64,000 bases of DNA from Unio delphinus. Lineage: Eukaryota > Mollusca > Bivalvia > Unionida > Unionidae. The notes under the pieces were generated by a model. That model had not been told where the DNA came from and did no database searches. It saw only the letters and a program-made list of their open reading frames with translations. How positions within the stretch are numbered: position 1 is the stretch's first letter; every line of letters begins with the position of its first letter. The position numbers and the translations under genes were made by a program. The stretch lies in contig JAQISU010000115.1 in NCBI GenBank assembly GCA_029339505.1, forward strand, positions 4,257,001 through 4,321,000, in the 5' to 3' direction. Of this stretch, positions 7,879 through 16,707 are shown piece after piece.

Positions 7879-8910
7879 ATGATTGATATTTGGGGACGAC
7901 CTTTATCATCGCTGAAGAAACCTGATAGTGGAGTTGAAACCGTTGATAACAAGGATATTAAAAAATTAATCGAAGATGAAATATCCGAAATATTAAACCT
8001 AGCAAATGTTGATCCTGGTGAAATAGTTGTATTTCAAGATCGTCAGGGTAAATTGAAAAGTAGTAATATCTCTCTTAATGATATTTTGGTTAAACAACGA
8101 GACGCAGTAGAGGATACTATCGCGTTATTTTCTGATGGGGGTAAACTCAAACCAGGTGTACTTGTTTCAACGATTACGGATAAATTAGCAACATACGATA
8201 ACACGGTGAATTCATTGAAATCGCTTAATGATAAATATGACGATCATATAATTGTATTTGACCAGTTTACTGCATTACAAAGAAATATAGTTGACAAAAT
8301 TGATAAACCCCTGCTAGAATTTTTTGGAAATCCACCAGTGACTGAACCAAAACTCACCGTAATAAAAGATTCTATGTTAGAACTAGCAACTCTTCAATCC
8401 GAATATGAAAAACACACGAAACTATTTATGACGTTTCGTAAAAACCTCATGGATAAGTTTATTGGGAGCCCATTTGATAAAATTGAAATAACACTTCCCG
8501 ATATTAAAAAATCCATCGATGAACTTAAAACATTCAACAACGCAATAAGGGATGATGCAATGAGAATGATAAGCGTTGTTGAAAAAGTAAAAATTCCTCA
8601 TAATAAATCTACTGTCATCAACGTAGTATACACGATTCAATACGGATCATATACGTGGACACCTAAAGATAACATTTTAAACATAACCGCAGCAGTCAAG
8701 GGTATTTATCGATTAACAATAGTATCACCGATTAAATTTGATATATCATCGTCGAGTTCATCTGAAGTTAACAATAATACGATATCAACGATAATCGACA
8801 AGGATACAACTGAACAATTCACGATAAAAAATGCAGATAAAAATCTAGCCAAGGTTTCAGTAACGTGGTACGTAGAATTCGTAGCGGATTTAAGTAAACA
8901 GTTAAATTAA
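7879..8910 (+). CDS. Coiled-coil plus beta-rich protein, possible fibre/attachment protein
   Basis: This 343-residue protein starts MIDIWGRPL. It has a long helical region (about 25-235) with heptad-like spacing and a beta-rich C-terminal ~100 residues with a Ser run (SSSSSSE) between strands. No enzymatic motif is seen. An elongated stalk followed by a small beta domain is the layout of fibre-like surface proteins, and its place between protease and penton-like genes fits a virion component. The ATG follows CTATAATA. Function is inferred from layout alone. Confidence 0.6.
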   Translation: MIDIWGRPLSSLKKPDSGVETVDNKDIKKLIEDEISEILNLANVDPGEIVVFQDRQGKLKSSNISLNDILVKQRDAVEDTIALFSDGGKLKPGVLVSTITDKLATYDNTVNSLKSLNDKYDDHIIVFDQFTALQRNIVDKIDKPLLEFFGNPPVTEPKLTVIKDSMLELATLQSEYEKHTKLFMTFRKNLMDKFIGSPFDKIEITLPDIKKSIDELKTFNNAIRDDAMRMISVVEKVKIPHNKSTVINVVYTIQYGSYTWTPKDNILNITAAVKGIYRLTIVSPIKFDISSSSSSEVNNNTISTIIDKDTTEQFTIKNADKNLAKVSVTWYVEFVADLSKQLN

Positions 8911-8934
8911 AAATACTAACGCTTTTAAAATAAA

Positions 8935-9492
8935 ATGACTCCATCATCGAATCAGTATCGCTATGATCAAGTCAAAGAGTTTCAAACTAAACTCAGTTCT
9001 CTCTGTGAAGAATATCAAATAAAAATCAAAAAATACAAACGAAGAATAACCACAGTTGATATCACCGTGTACTCGGTGTCAGGAGTAATCACTGCTGCTG
9101 GAATAATACTATCTTCGGTTACAATGATTGCTCCGGTCGTAGTTCCAATCGCTATTTCCGCAGTGGCTACAATTGCTGGTATATTAACTGGGATCACAAA
9201 AAAACTATCATCATGTAGCCAGAGTAAACTACATGATTATTTAATTAAATATCATATTGCATCTGCCGGTTACTCGCAATTGTCCTCGTTGATATCATCG
9301 TCGTTGGATGACACAACAATATCAGATAGCGAATTTTCAACTATGGCTCAATTGTATAAATCAACAATGCTGAAATTAGAGCAGAATAATAATAATAATG
9401 TTGTCGCAAGAACTACTTCAACAAATAGTAACAAATACAACACCGGTGAAAACAAGCACGATATCAATAACCTCAACACGTCCCGAATTTAG
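8935..9492 (+). CDS. Two-TM membrane protein
   Basis: This 185-residue protein has an N-terminal amphipathic helix (about 10-38). Two adjacent hydrophobic segments of about 20 residues lie at about 42-64 and 66-86 with a short turn between. A helical C-terminal half follows, with SLDDTTISDSEFSTMAQLY, similar to the DGxISxxEF helix seen in other small membrane proteins of these elements. The C-terminal ~30 residues are Asn/Thr-rich, low complexity, and overlap the next gene by 95 bp in another frame. It may be a virion membrane, penetration or release protein; this is not demonstrated. Confidence 0.65.
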   Translation: MTPSSNQYRYDQVKEFQTKLSSLCEEYQIKIKKYKRRITTVDITVYSVSGVITAAGIILSSVTMIAPVVVPIAISAVATIAGILTGITKKLSSCSQSKLHDYLIKYHIASAGYSQLSSLISSSLDDTTISDSEFSTMAQLYKSTMLKLEQNNNNNVVARTTSTNSNKYNTGENKHDINNLNTSRI

Positions 9493-10720
9493 TGTTAATT
9501 TTCCAATTCCTGTTCCCGTGAGCGAGATCGCACTAGCAAAACTACGAGTGTATCATAGCTGGCCTAATATTAGATCGGTAGCATTTGGTGGTCAACAACC
9601 GAATAATTCCTTGGTATTTGCAAACAAGAATCGTGAAGACGGAACACCAGATTGGCAGGTTGTTTCTATACCAACTGGGTCATATCAAATCGAACAGATC
9701 AATGCTGAATTTCAACGCAGAATAAAATCTCTCACTGGAAAAGAATCAAAAATCGCTATAACAGTTCATGAACCAACACTATCATCTGCTATCGAGATAA
9801 ATACAGAAGGATACGTTGTAGATATTTATCAGAGTTCTATAAGATCAGTGTTAGGATGGCCTGAATTACCACCGGATAACTCGCGAGAAAATTCGAAGGA
9901 TTTTCCACCCGAACCTAAGAAATCCGATTATATCACCAACAAAATAAAACCCGTCAATGAAGTCAAGAGTTATCAAGATTATGCTCCTAATAAATTCTTG
10001 AATAAAGAAATTTATGTTCCTCTCATTAACGGAAATTTCACAGCAATGAATAACGATTTTTCACTACTGCTAATATCTATTAAATCCGGCTCTCTCACCA
10101 AGGATGAATTTATCAACGTCGTAGAAACGGGTAATAAAATCATCGACGATATGAAAATATTTCACTCGAAAATTATTCAAGAAGTATTAAATGAAGAAAT
10201 CTTACATGATAAGTTTGCGGATCTATATAAGATTAATAAAACGGAGATTAAAGATTTTAAAATCCCTGGATATAACCCGGATAAACTAAAGAAACAACTT
10301 GACGATGCTATTAATATTGGGTTTAAAAGAATCCACGATAATTGGAAAAAATCGAAGAATCCTACAGAAAATATTCTGAAATATAATAATGATCCAGAAG
10401 GCGGCGGTAGACATATTGCTCCGAACAATGTGAATATTTCAACGGTGATTGCGCTCAATTTAGTATGTGATGTTATCGAAGGAAATTATCAAATAAATCT
10501 CGAACAATCAAATCAAGCTCAGCAAGGATATATTTTATACTCATTTGCACCAACGGCTCCTCCAGGATTTTTAATTATTGAAGACCCAACTAATCTAGTC
10601 TATATGCGATGTCATAATAATTTGTTAACGAGAATTAATTTCAAACTCACTGACCAATCTAATAATCTGATTGATTTACGAGGTGAGGTTTTACAAATTA
10701 GTTTGTTTGTGAAATCTTAA
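9398..10720 (+). CDS. Candidate penton / minor capsid protein
   Basis: This 440-residue protein is beta-rich at both ends with a helical, charged insertion in the middle (about 190-330). The segment VVSIPTGSYQIEQINAEFQRRI at about 86-107 recalls the 'PxGxYxIxxIN' pattern common in penton-like minor capsid proteins of invertebrate Polintons. Two further strand-rich pieces (INLEQSNQAQQGYILYSF, LVYMRCHNNLLTRINFKL) lie near the C-terminus. It is the last gene before the terminal repeat. The start ATG follows AATAATA and overlaps the end of the preceding gene. The penton assignment rests on pattern and synteny. Confidence 0.62.
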   Translation: MLSQELLQQIVTNTTPVKTSTISITSTRPEFSVNFPIPVPVSEIALAKLRVYHSWPNIRSVAFGGQQPNNSLVFANKNREDGTPDWQVVSIPTGSYQIEQINAEFQRRIKSLTGKESKIAITVHEPTLSSAIEINTEGYVVDIYQSSIRSVLGWPELPPDNSRENSKDFPPEPKKSDYITNKIKPVNEVKSYQDYAPNKFLNKEIYVPLINGNFTAMNNDFSLLLISIKSGSLTKDEFINVVETGNKIIDDMKIFHSKIIQEVLNEEILHDKFADLYKINKTEIKDFKIPGYNPDKLKKQLDDAINIGFKRIHDNWKKSKNPTENILKYNNDPEGGGRHIAPNNVNISTVIALNLVCDVIEGNYQINLEQSNQAQQGYILYSFAPTAPPGFLIIEDPTNLVYMRCHNNLLTRINFKLTDQSNNLIDLRGEVLQISLFVKS

Positions 10721-10750
10721 GGACTTGATCAAATATTTAGTTAGCGCATT

Positions 10751-11056
10751 AGCAGCAGAGGAGGTGAACGTCAACTAAATGGCGTCTTTTTTTTTTACCC
10801 GAAAACTCCACGAATTTTCCAAGCATCGTAGCAGCAAAGGGGATGGTGACAACAAAAATGGCGTCGTTTTTTTTTTTAATTTTATTTTGATGAATGGAGG
10901 CTTATATTAAGCATTTTCGAGAAAGCCTCAGTTTACTAAATCGACGCCTGTAAAAATTGGTCTGTTCACCTCCTCTGCATTTTGTTAGATATTTTCGGTT
11001 TCCGTAGAAGCCTTATTTTTGCTTGAAAACTTGGTCTGTTCACCTCCTCTGCTGCT
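10751..11056. repeat. Right terminal repeat of copy A, internally folded
   Basis: The segment begins AGCAGCAGAGGAGGTGAAC (10751-10769) and ends with its exact reverse complement (11038-11056). Degenerate internal copies sit at about 10827-10848 (direct) and 10963-10978 (inverted). LINE sequence begins at 11057, which fixes the outer boundary. Copy B's left end (57509-57773) has the same layout and a related terminal word. The 30 bp before 10751 hold no gene. Confidence 0.8.
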
Positions 11057-12390
11057 TGACACTATGGACCATGATATATTACTTCACCATCTCCAGCATG
11101 TATTTGGCATTCAGAATATTGCCTTACAGTGATTCAAGTCCTACATAGTCAACAGGACACAAATTATATCTGCAAATTGGAATACACTCCAGCCCAGTTG
11201 ACGTATGTTGTGGTGTTTCACAGGTATATGTTTTTGGACCTGTTCTCTTCATTCTGTACATTCAGCTGCTCTCAAGTGTCATAGATCATCACCCAATGTC
11301 GCACTAACTGTATGCTGATGACACCCAAATATACAAGTCTAGCCACCCAACTGAAGTTGATGCCACCATCCATGGAGTGGAGAGGTGCATTTCTATATGA
11401 AATCATGGATGACATGTAACAAGCTGCAGATGAATGATGATAAAACTGAGGCTATTCTGATCACAACACAAAGACTTTCCCATTCACATCCTTTAGACAA
11501 CATCAGCAACACAAACAATAAATTCTCAGTCAGTACGAAACCTAGGCATTACTCTAGACAGTACTCTCACATTGCACCAACATGTCATGAACATATGGAA
11601 GGCTGCATATCTTGAATTGAGACGCATCAGTTCCATTCGTAAATATCTTTCAGTTGATGCCACTAAAACACTTGTGTGTTCATTAGTACTTTCAAGACTG
11701 GACTAATGTAACTCCATTCTGTCTGGTTCGTCACATAATTTACTCCAGAAACTTCAAAAAGTTCAAAACACAGCTGCACGGATCATCTTTAGAGTACCTT
11801 GATCAGAGCACACCTCATCACTGCTCTGTACCCTACACTGGCTATCGATTCGATACAGAATCAAACACAAAATTTGTTCCTTGTGCTATGTTTCAATGAC
11901 AGACTCCAGTCCAACATACCTATCCAGCTTGACCCATGTGTATACACCAGCTAGATACTTATGCTCTTCTTCTGATAATCGTATACTCATTGTTCCCACA
12001 GTGAAAGCAAAGTCATATGGACAACATTCGTTTGCATACCTGGGCCCGGCGACGTGGAACGAATTGCCCATTGAAATTAGACACAAAGACACAGTGGTCC
12101 CTTTTAAGAGTGCTCTTGAAACTCATCTGTTTCGACTGCAGGGACAAACTTAGAGACCTGATAATGTTCTGTATCTTCTATGTTTTCAGCATGTATTTAT
12201 GTTTTCCAATTTCATTGTTTTTGTCATTTGTTTTTCTGTAGTGTAGTCATATTATTACTGATGGTGTAAAGCGCTTAGAGCTTCGAAAGATTAGGCGCTA
12301 TACAAAGTCCTCATTATTATTATTATTATTAATTTTTATTATTATTAATTTTTATTATTACTATTATTATTATTATTATTATTATTTTTA
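11057..12390 (+). mobile_element. Non-LTR retrotransposon (LINE) 3' remnant
   Basis: Broken frames encode reverse-transcriptase fragments: a DTMDHDILLHHLQ-like piece at 11058, GPVLFIL-like, then LYADDTQIYKS at about 11310, and a C-terminal domain to about 12150. Stops and frameshifts interrupt it. The 3' end reads GTGTAAAGCGCTTAGAG then a run of ATT repeats, as in CR1/jockey-type LINEs. Its 5' part is missing because element A abuts it at codon level. Confidence 0.82.
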
Positions 12391-13397
12391 TTAACACTAA
12401 TGTGCTAATATCTAAGACTGACATCTTTTTTTCCAATTCTTTCTCTCAAAGGGACCGATACTTTACTGGGCAAGAATAATTTCCACGAATTTAAGATTAT
12501 TTCGTCCTTTTATCTGCCGTGTGTTGAAACTATCTATATTTTTTAGCAATGACTATTTTCAAACTAGTTGCCGTGCCGGACATGTTGGATGCCATTTTAA
12601 ACACCATTTTCATTTATGACAAAGTAGGCTTCATGTCATAAAGTCATCCAATCAGGGAGTTGGGGGGGGGATGGAAGACTTTTAGCTTGATGTAGCCATT
12701 TATTTCAGATTAGTAGAGATAAAAATATTTTCAAACACTTCCAATGGTGGTCATATTGAGGATTAGTTGCTTTCATTACTAATTAGACACTGTACAAACC
12801 TATGAAAATTCCATCTCAAAATGACTTTCTATTTAAGAGTAGTAGTGATAACAAGAATTTCAAAATGGCCACATACTGAATGTCAGGTCAACCCCATTTA
12901 AATTTAGGATAAACAAAATATTATAAGAGGTCTTTAAGTGAAAACCCATGATTATAAGACCATTCATTCATTCAGAAGTAAGATTTTCCAGATTTTATAA
13001 ATCATAATTTCATAAAGAAAAGGTTTCAGAAAATATTAGCTGTCATTAGTCCGATGGAGATATGGACAACATTTTTGGGAAGTTTGTGGATTTAACACCA
13101 TTTCTCAGCTTAAGATAGGCTATACATGGCAGCCGATACATCTGGTGGAAGAACCAATGACTGCCAAAAATGTACTGGCAACCCTTTTAAGCATACCCAC
13201 GTTAATCAAGCCGCAACATGAATTGACTGCACAGATCATTCAACCCAGGGCCCCTCTTTTGTTCAAAAACAAACGAAGGAGGGATAACTTTCAAAAATGG
13301 CATCAAAACTCACTAAAAGATAATGCTGGACACTGTACATGCAACTAAATGTTGTACCTGTAACAAAGCACAAGTCATAATCAAGAACCCTAACTGC
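12391..13397. other. Non-coding host DNA with SINE fragment
   Basis: No gene is recognised. Bases about 13080-13230 (AGATAGGCTATACATGGC and following) are related to a segment at about 46790-46920, marking a dispersed repeat, probably a SINE. Confidence 0.4.
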
Positions 13398-14375
13398 TAG
13401 AAGATTTTTGCATGCTGAATGTTTACCAAACCAACATTGACGATCTTTGTCATATTACCAAATCAACACTGACAATCTTGATCATATCAACTAAAAGACT
13501 TTTGCATGCTGAATGCGTAACAAATCAACATTGACAATCTTTGTCATATCAACTAAAAGACTTCTGCATGCTGAATGTTTAGCAAATTAACATTGATATA
13601 CTTGGTCATATCAACTAAAAGACTTTTGCATGCTGAATGTTTAGCAAATTAACATTGATATACTTTATTATATCAACTAAAAGACTTTTGCATGCTGAAT
13701 GTTTAGCAAATTAACATTGGCAATCTTTGTCATATCAACTAAAAGACTTTTGCATGCTGAATGTTTAGCAAATTAACATTGACAATCTTTGTCATATCAA
13801 CTACAAGACTTTTGCATGCTGAATGTTTAGCAAATTAACATTGACAATCTTGGTCATATCAACTAAGACTTTTTGCATGCTGAATGTGTAACAAATTAAC
13901 ATTGACAATCTTTGTCATATCAACTAAAAGACTTTTTGCATGCTGAATGTGTAACAAATCAACACTGACAATCTTTGTCATATCAACTAAAAGACTTTTT
14001 GCATGCTGAATGTGTAACAAATCAACACTGACAATCTTTGTCATATCAACTAAAAGATTTTTTGCATGCTGAATGTGTAACGAAATCAGCACTGACAATC
14101 TTTGTCATATCAACTAAAAGACTTTTTGCATGCTGAATGTGTAAGAAATTAACACTGACAAACTTTGTCATATCAACTAAAAGACTTTTTACATGCTGAA
14201 TGTGTAAGAAATTAACACTGACAATCTTTGTCATATCAACTAAAAGACTTTTTACATGCTGAATGTGTAAGAAATTAACACTGACAATCTTTGTCATATC
14301 AACTAAAATTCTTTTTGCATGCTGAATGTGTAACAAATTAACACTGACAATCTTTGTTGACTAAAAGACTTTTTC
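13398..14375. repeat. 62-63 bp minisatellite, about 15-16 copies
   Basis: Copies contain CATATCAACTAAAAGACTTT followed by TGCATGCTGAATGTGTAAC and a CAATCTTTGT segment. Divergence between copies is modest and grows toward the left end. Open frames on the minus strand (LLVDMTKIVSV repeats) are repeat artefacts. Confidence 0.9.
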
Positions 14376-14635
14376 ATGCCAATAGTACTTAAGTGAGTTG
14401 ATACATGGAAACAAAGTGTCATAATCATGCAGAAAGCTGATAAATGAGTTCCAAATGATAATTGGTAGGGTAAGGGACTTAATGTCAGTAAATGATAATT
14501 GGTAGGTCCAACACTCAAGGGCTATAACTCTAAAAAAATGACTTCAAATTCTGACAATATCAAGCCATTGAAAAAATTAAGTTCAATAAATATATATCAA
14601 GCTTTGTATCAAATGTGGTTGAAATGTAGTAACAT

Positions 14636-14965
14636 TTGAAGGAGTTGCTGTGGTAATTAAAGACAATCAGAGAGATGATAACCCTACTAAAAGAGTTGCT
14701 GTGTGGAAATGAAAGACAATCAGCAATGATAACTATTAAAGGAGTTGCTGTGTGGAAATGAAAGCGATGATAAGTCTACTAAAGAAGCTGCTGTGTGGAA
14801 ATGAAAGTGATGATAACTCTACTAAAGGAGTTGCTGTGTGGAAATGAAAGCGATGATAACTCTACTAAAAGAGTTGCTGTGTGGAAATGAAAGACAATCA
14901 GCAATGATAACTATTAAAGGAGTTCCTGTGTGGAAATGAAAGCAATGACAAGTCTACTAAAGAAG
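14636..14965. repeat. Degenerate tandem repeat around GGAGTTGCTGTGTGG
   Basis: Six to seven imperfect copies of about 45-55 bp share GAGTTGCTGTGTGGAAATGAAAG and TGATAACTCTACTAAA pieces. It is non-coding. Confidence 0.75.
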
Positions 14966-15215
14966 GAAACTGCCTGGGTGACCTAAGAGCATACAACTTG
15001 GATTCAGACAGTCGTGGGTTCGAACCCAAGCCATGTAATGCCAATGACTCATAAAAATGGTACTAGTAGCTGCGTTGTTTGGAACTTAGCATTAAGAGGT
15101 TAGTGTTAGGACTGGTCAACCTGGTATTGGGATAACATAACTGGATCGGACATGATGCTACATGTCTACAGCATGTTGCCCCTGTACTTGACATCACTAT
15201 AAACTGCCACATGCA
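14966..15215 (+). mobile_element. tRNA-derived SINE, copy 1
   Basis: A tRNA-like head with the B box GGGTTCGAACCC (about 15017-15028) is followed by a body including TAGCATTAAGAGGTTAGTG. The same body occurs in the opposite orientation at 19.3 and 43.3 kb. Confidence 0.65.
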
Positions 15216-16524
15216 GACATCATAACAATATCACTTGAAAATTGTTAAAGCTACATTCAAAATTAAAAATCCAAATCTCCCTCTCTTTCTCACACACACA
15301 CACATTAAATGAGGCGCTGAACGCTGAAATTCAAATGCAGCCAAGGTATGAACAGCATTTTCATGCTGCATGCCAAATTTGGTCGATATCTAATAATAAT
15401 AATGAAGGCAGCTACTGTGTGGAAAATAATGTTGGATGGATACAAGAACATACAACGGACAAAATAAAAAAATTAAAAAAAACATCTGATCGTGTACACA
15501 TGTAAAAATTAGAAGTTACAAAGGTGTATGTTGAATGAAATGCGAATTTTATGTTTAATGGCAATGTCAAGCCGAAGTACTAGGATGTGTAAACAGTTTC
15601 CTATGAGACCTATACTGGTGGTGTACTTGCATCACAGCCACCATTTTAAAAATTTATAGTTAAATAAATATTATATGTGCACACAGTACATTTTATATAT
15701 TTGCGACTTGAAGCTAAGTTGCAGGAGTTCCTGCACATCACTGTTTTTCAAGTGCATAAATTCAACCAAAAAATTGTGCATTTCATGTGCCCAGGCAGCA
15801 TTTTCAATGACGAACCAGAACTACCATTTCTAAGTGAACTTGCTGAAGTTTGAATTCCTGGACAGAGTTACTGTATGGACTGACTGATCAACCTAAAATT
15901 CTATTTTCAACCTGAACTGCCATTTCCAAGTAGTTTACTGATTTAAGTTCCTTGACAGGGTTAATACAAGTGTGAAGAAGGATGAACTTTAAATTCCATT
16001 TCCAAATAAACTCATTGACATTTGAGTTCTTAGAATTAATACAGGTGTGAAGAAGGATGAACATGAAATTCAATTTCCAAGTAAACTGACTGACATTTGA
16101 GTTCAGGTGTGAAGAAAGATTTGAAATTCTATTTCCACTATTGATATTCAAAAAATAAAACGACTGATATTTGAATTCCTGGACAGGTTTAATACAAGGA
16201 TGTGTAGGATGATAAACTGGAACTCCCCTTCCATACTCTCGTTAATATCTGATTTCTATATAGTTCATTTATAAATATAACATTTTTCAGCAGCAACTGA
16301 TTATTCAAGTTTCAAAGAGTTATCTCCCCTTCCTACTGGTCTACAACAGGCACAAAGTTCTGCAAAGATTTCAAACCATTTTTATAAATGTTGAGTTTGG
16401 CTTTCATCTTAATTAATGTTACTGTTATAACATGTAGAAAACAGCTTGCATCTGTAACAGTTTTAATTTTTCTTTCAAACTCTTCACCAATCTTCTTCCG
16501 CAAATGGCTGATGAAGATTCACAT
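15216..16524. other. Non-coding, degenerate ~60-bp repeats
   Basis: From about 15835 to 16215, imperfect repeats share AATTCCATTTCCAA, ACTGACATTTGAGTTC and GTGAAGAAGGATGAAC. No coding signal is seen. A terminal NFYA exon is expected in or left of this stretch but was not identified. Confidence 0.5.
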
Positions 16525-16572
16525 TCACTTTCTTTCATTAGAATTCATATTTAAGCAGTTATCTCCCCTTAC

Positions 16573-16707
16573 CTCCGCCTCCTGCTTGATTTCTATTGTG
16601 CTCTCATCCTCGTCATCCTCATTTTCCTTTTTGATGCTGTGAAATCGGCCGCCCTGTCCCCGCACACGGTTCATGGCATGCTTGTGCCTCGATTCATGCA
16701 AGTACCT
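16573..16707 (-). CDS. NFYA: NFYA coding exon 7 (DNA-binding helix)
   Basis: The acceptor TTATTTCAG precedes RYLHESRHKHAMNRVRGQGG, the CCAAT-contacting A2 region. An acidic tail (KKENEDDEDEST) follows. The exon is 45 codons, phase 0 at both ends. The donor GTAAGG at 16567-16572 implies one more exon downstream; the alternative is an in-frame stop 15 codons further. Confidence 0.9.

Larger units (their letters stand above)
1..11056 (+). mobile_element. Polinton/adintovirus-like element, copy A (right part)
   Basis: This is an integrated dsDNA virus-like element cut by the window start. It encodes a double jelly-roll capsid protein, an adenain-like protease, PX-like and pVI-like virion proteins and the start of a large replicase. 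It ends in a terminal repeat at 10751-11056. Its first ~790 bases are homologous to 62.8-64.0 kb, the far end of copy B, so the window shows two copies of one family. All visible genes are open. Immediately right of 11056 the sequence is LINE reverse transcriptase, so the element is integrated in a LINE. The family assignment rests on the gene set; the left terminus and target duplication are outside the window. Confidence 0.88.

Noticed and set aside
13859..14518. Repeated LLVDMTKIVSV frames
   Set aside because: Products of the 62-bp minisatellite; no start context and frame changes between units.
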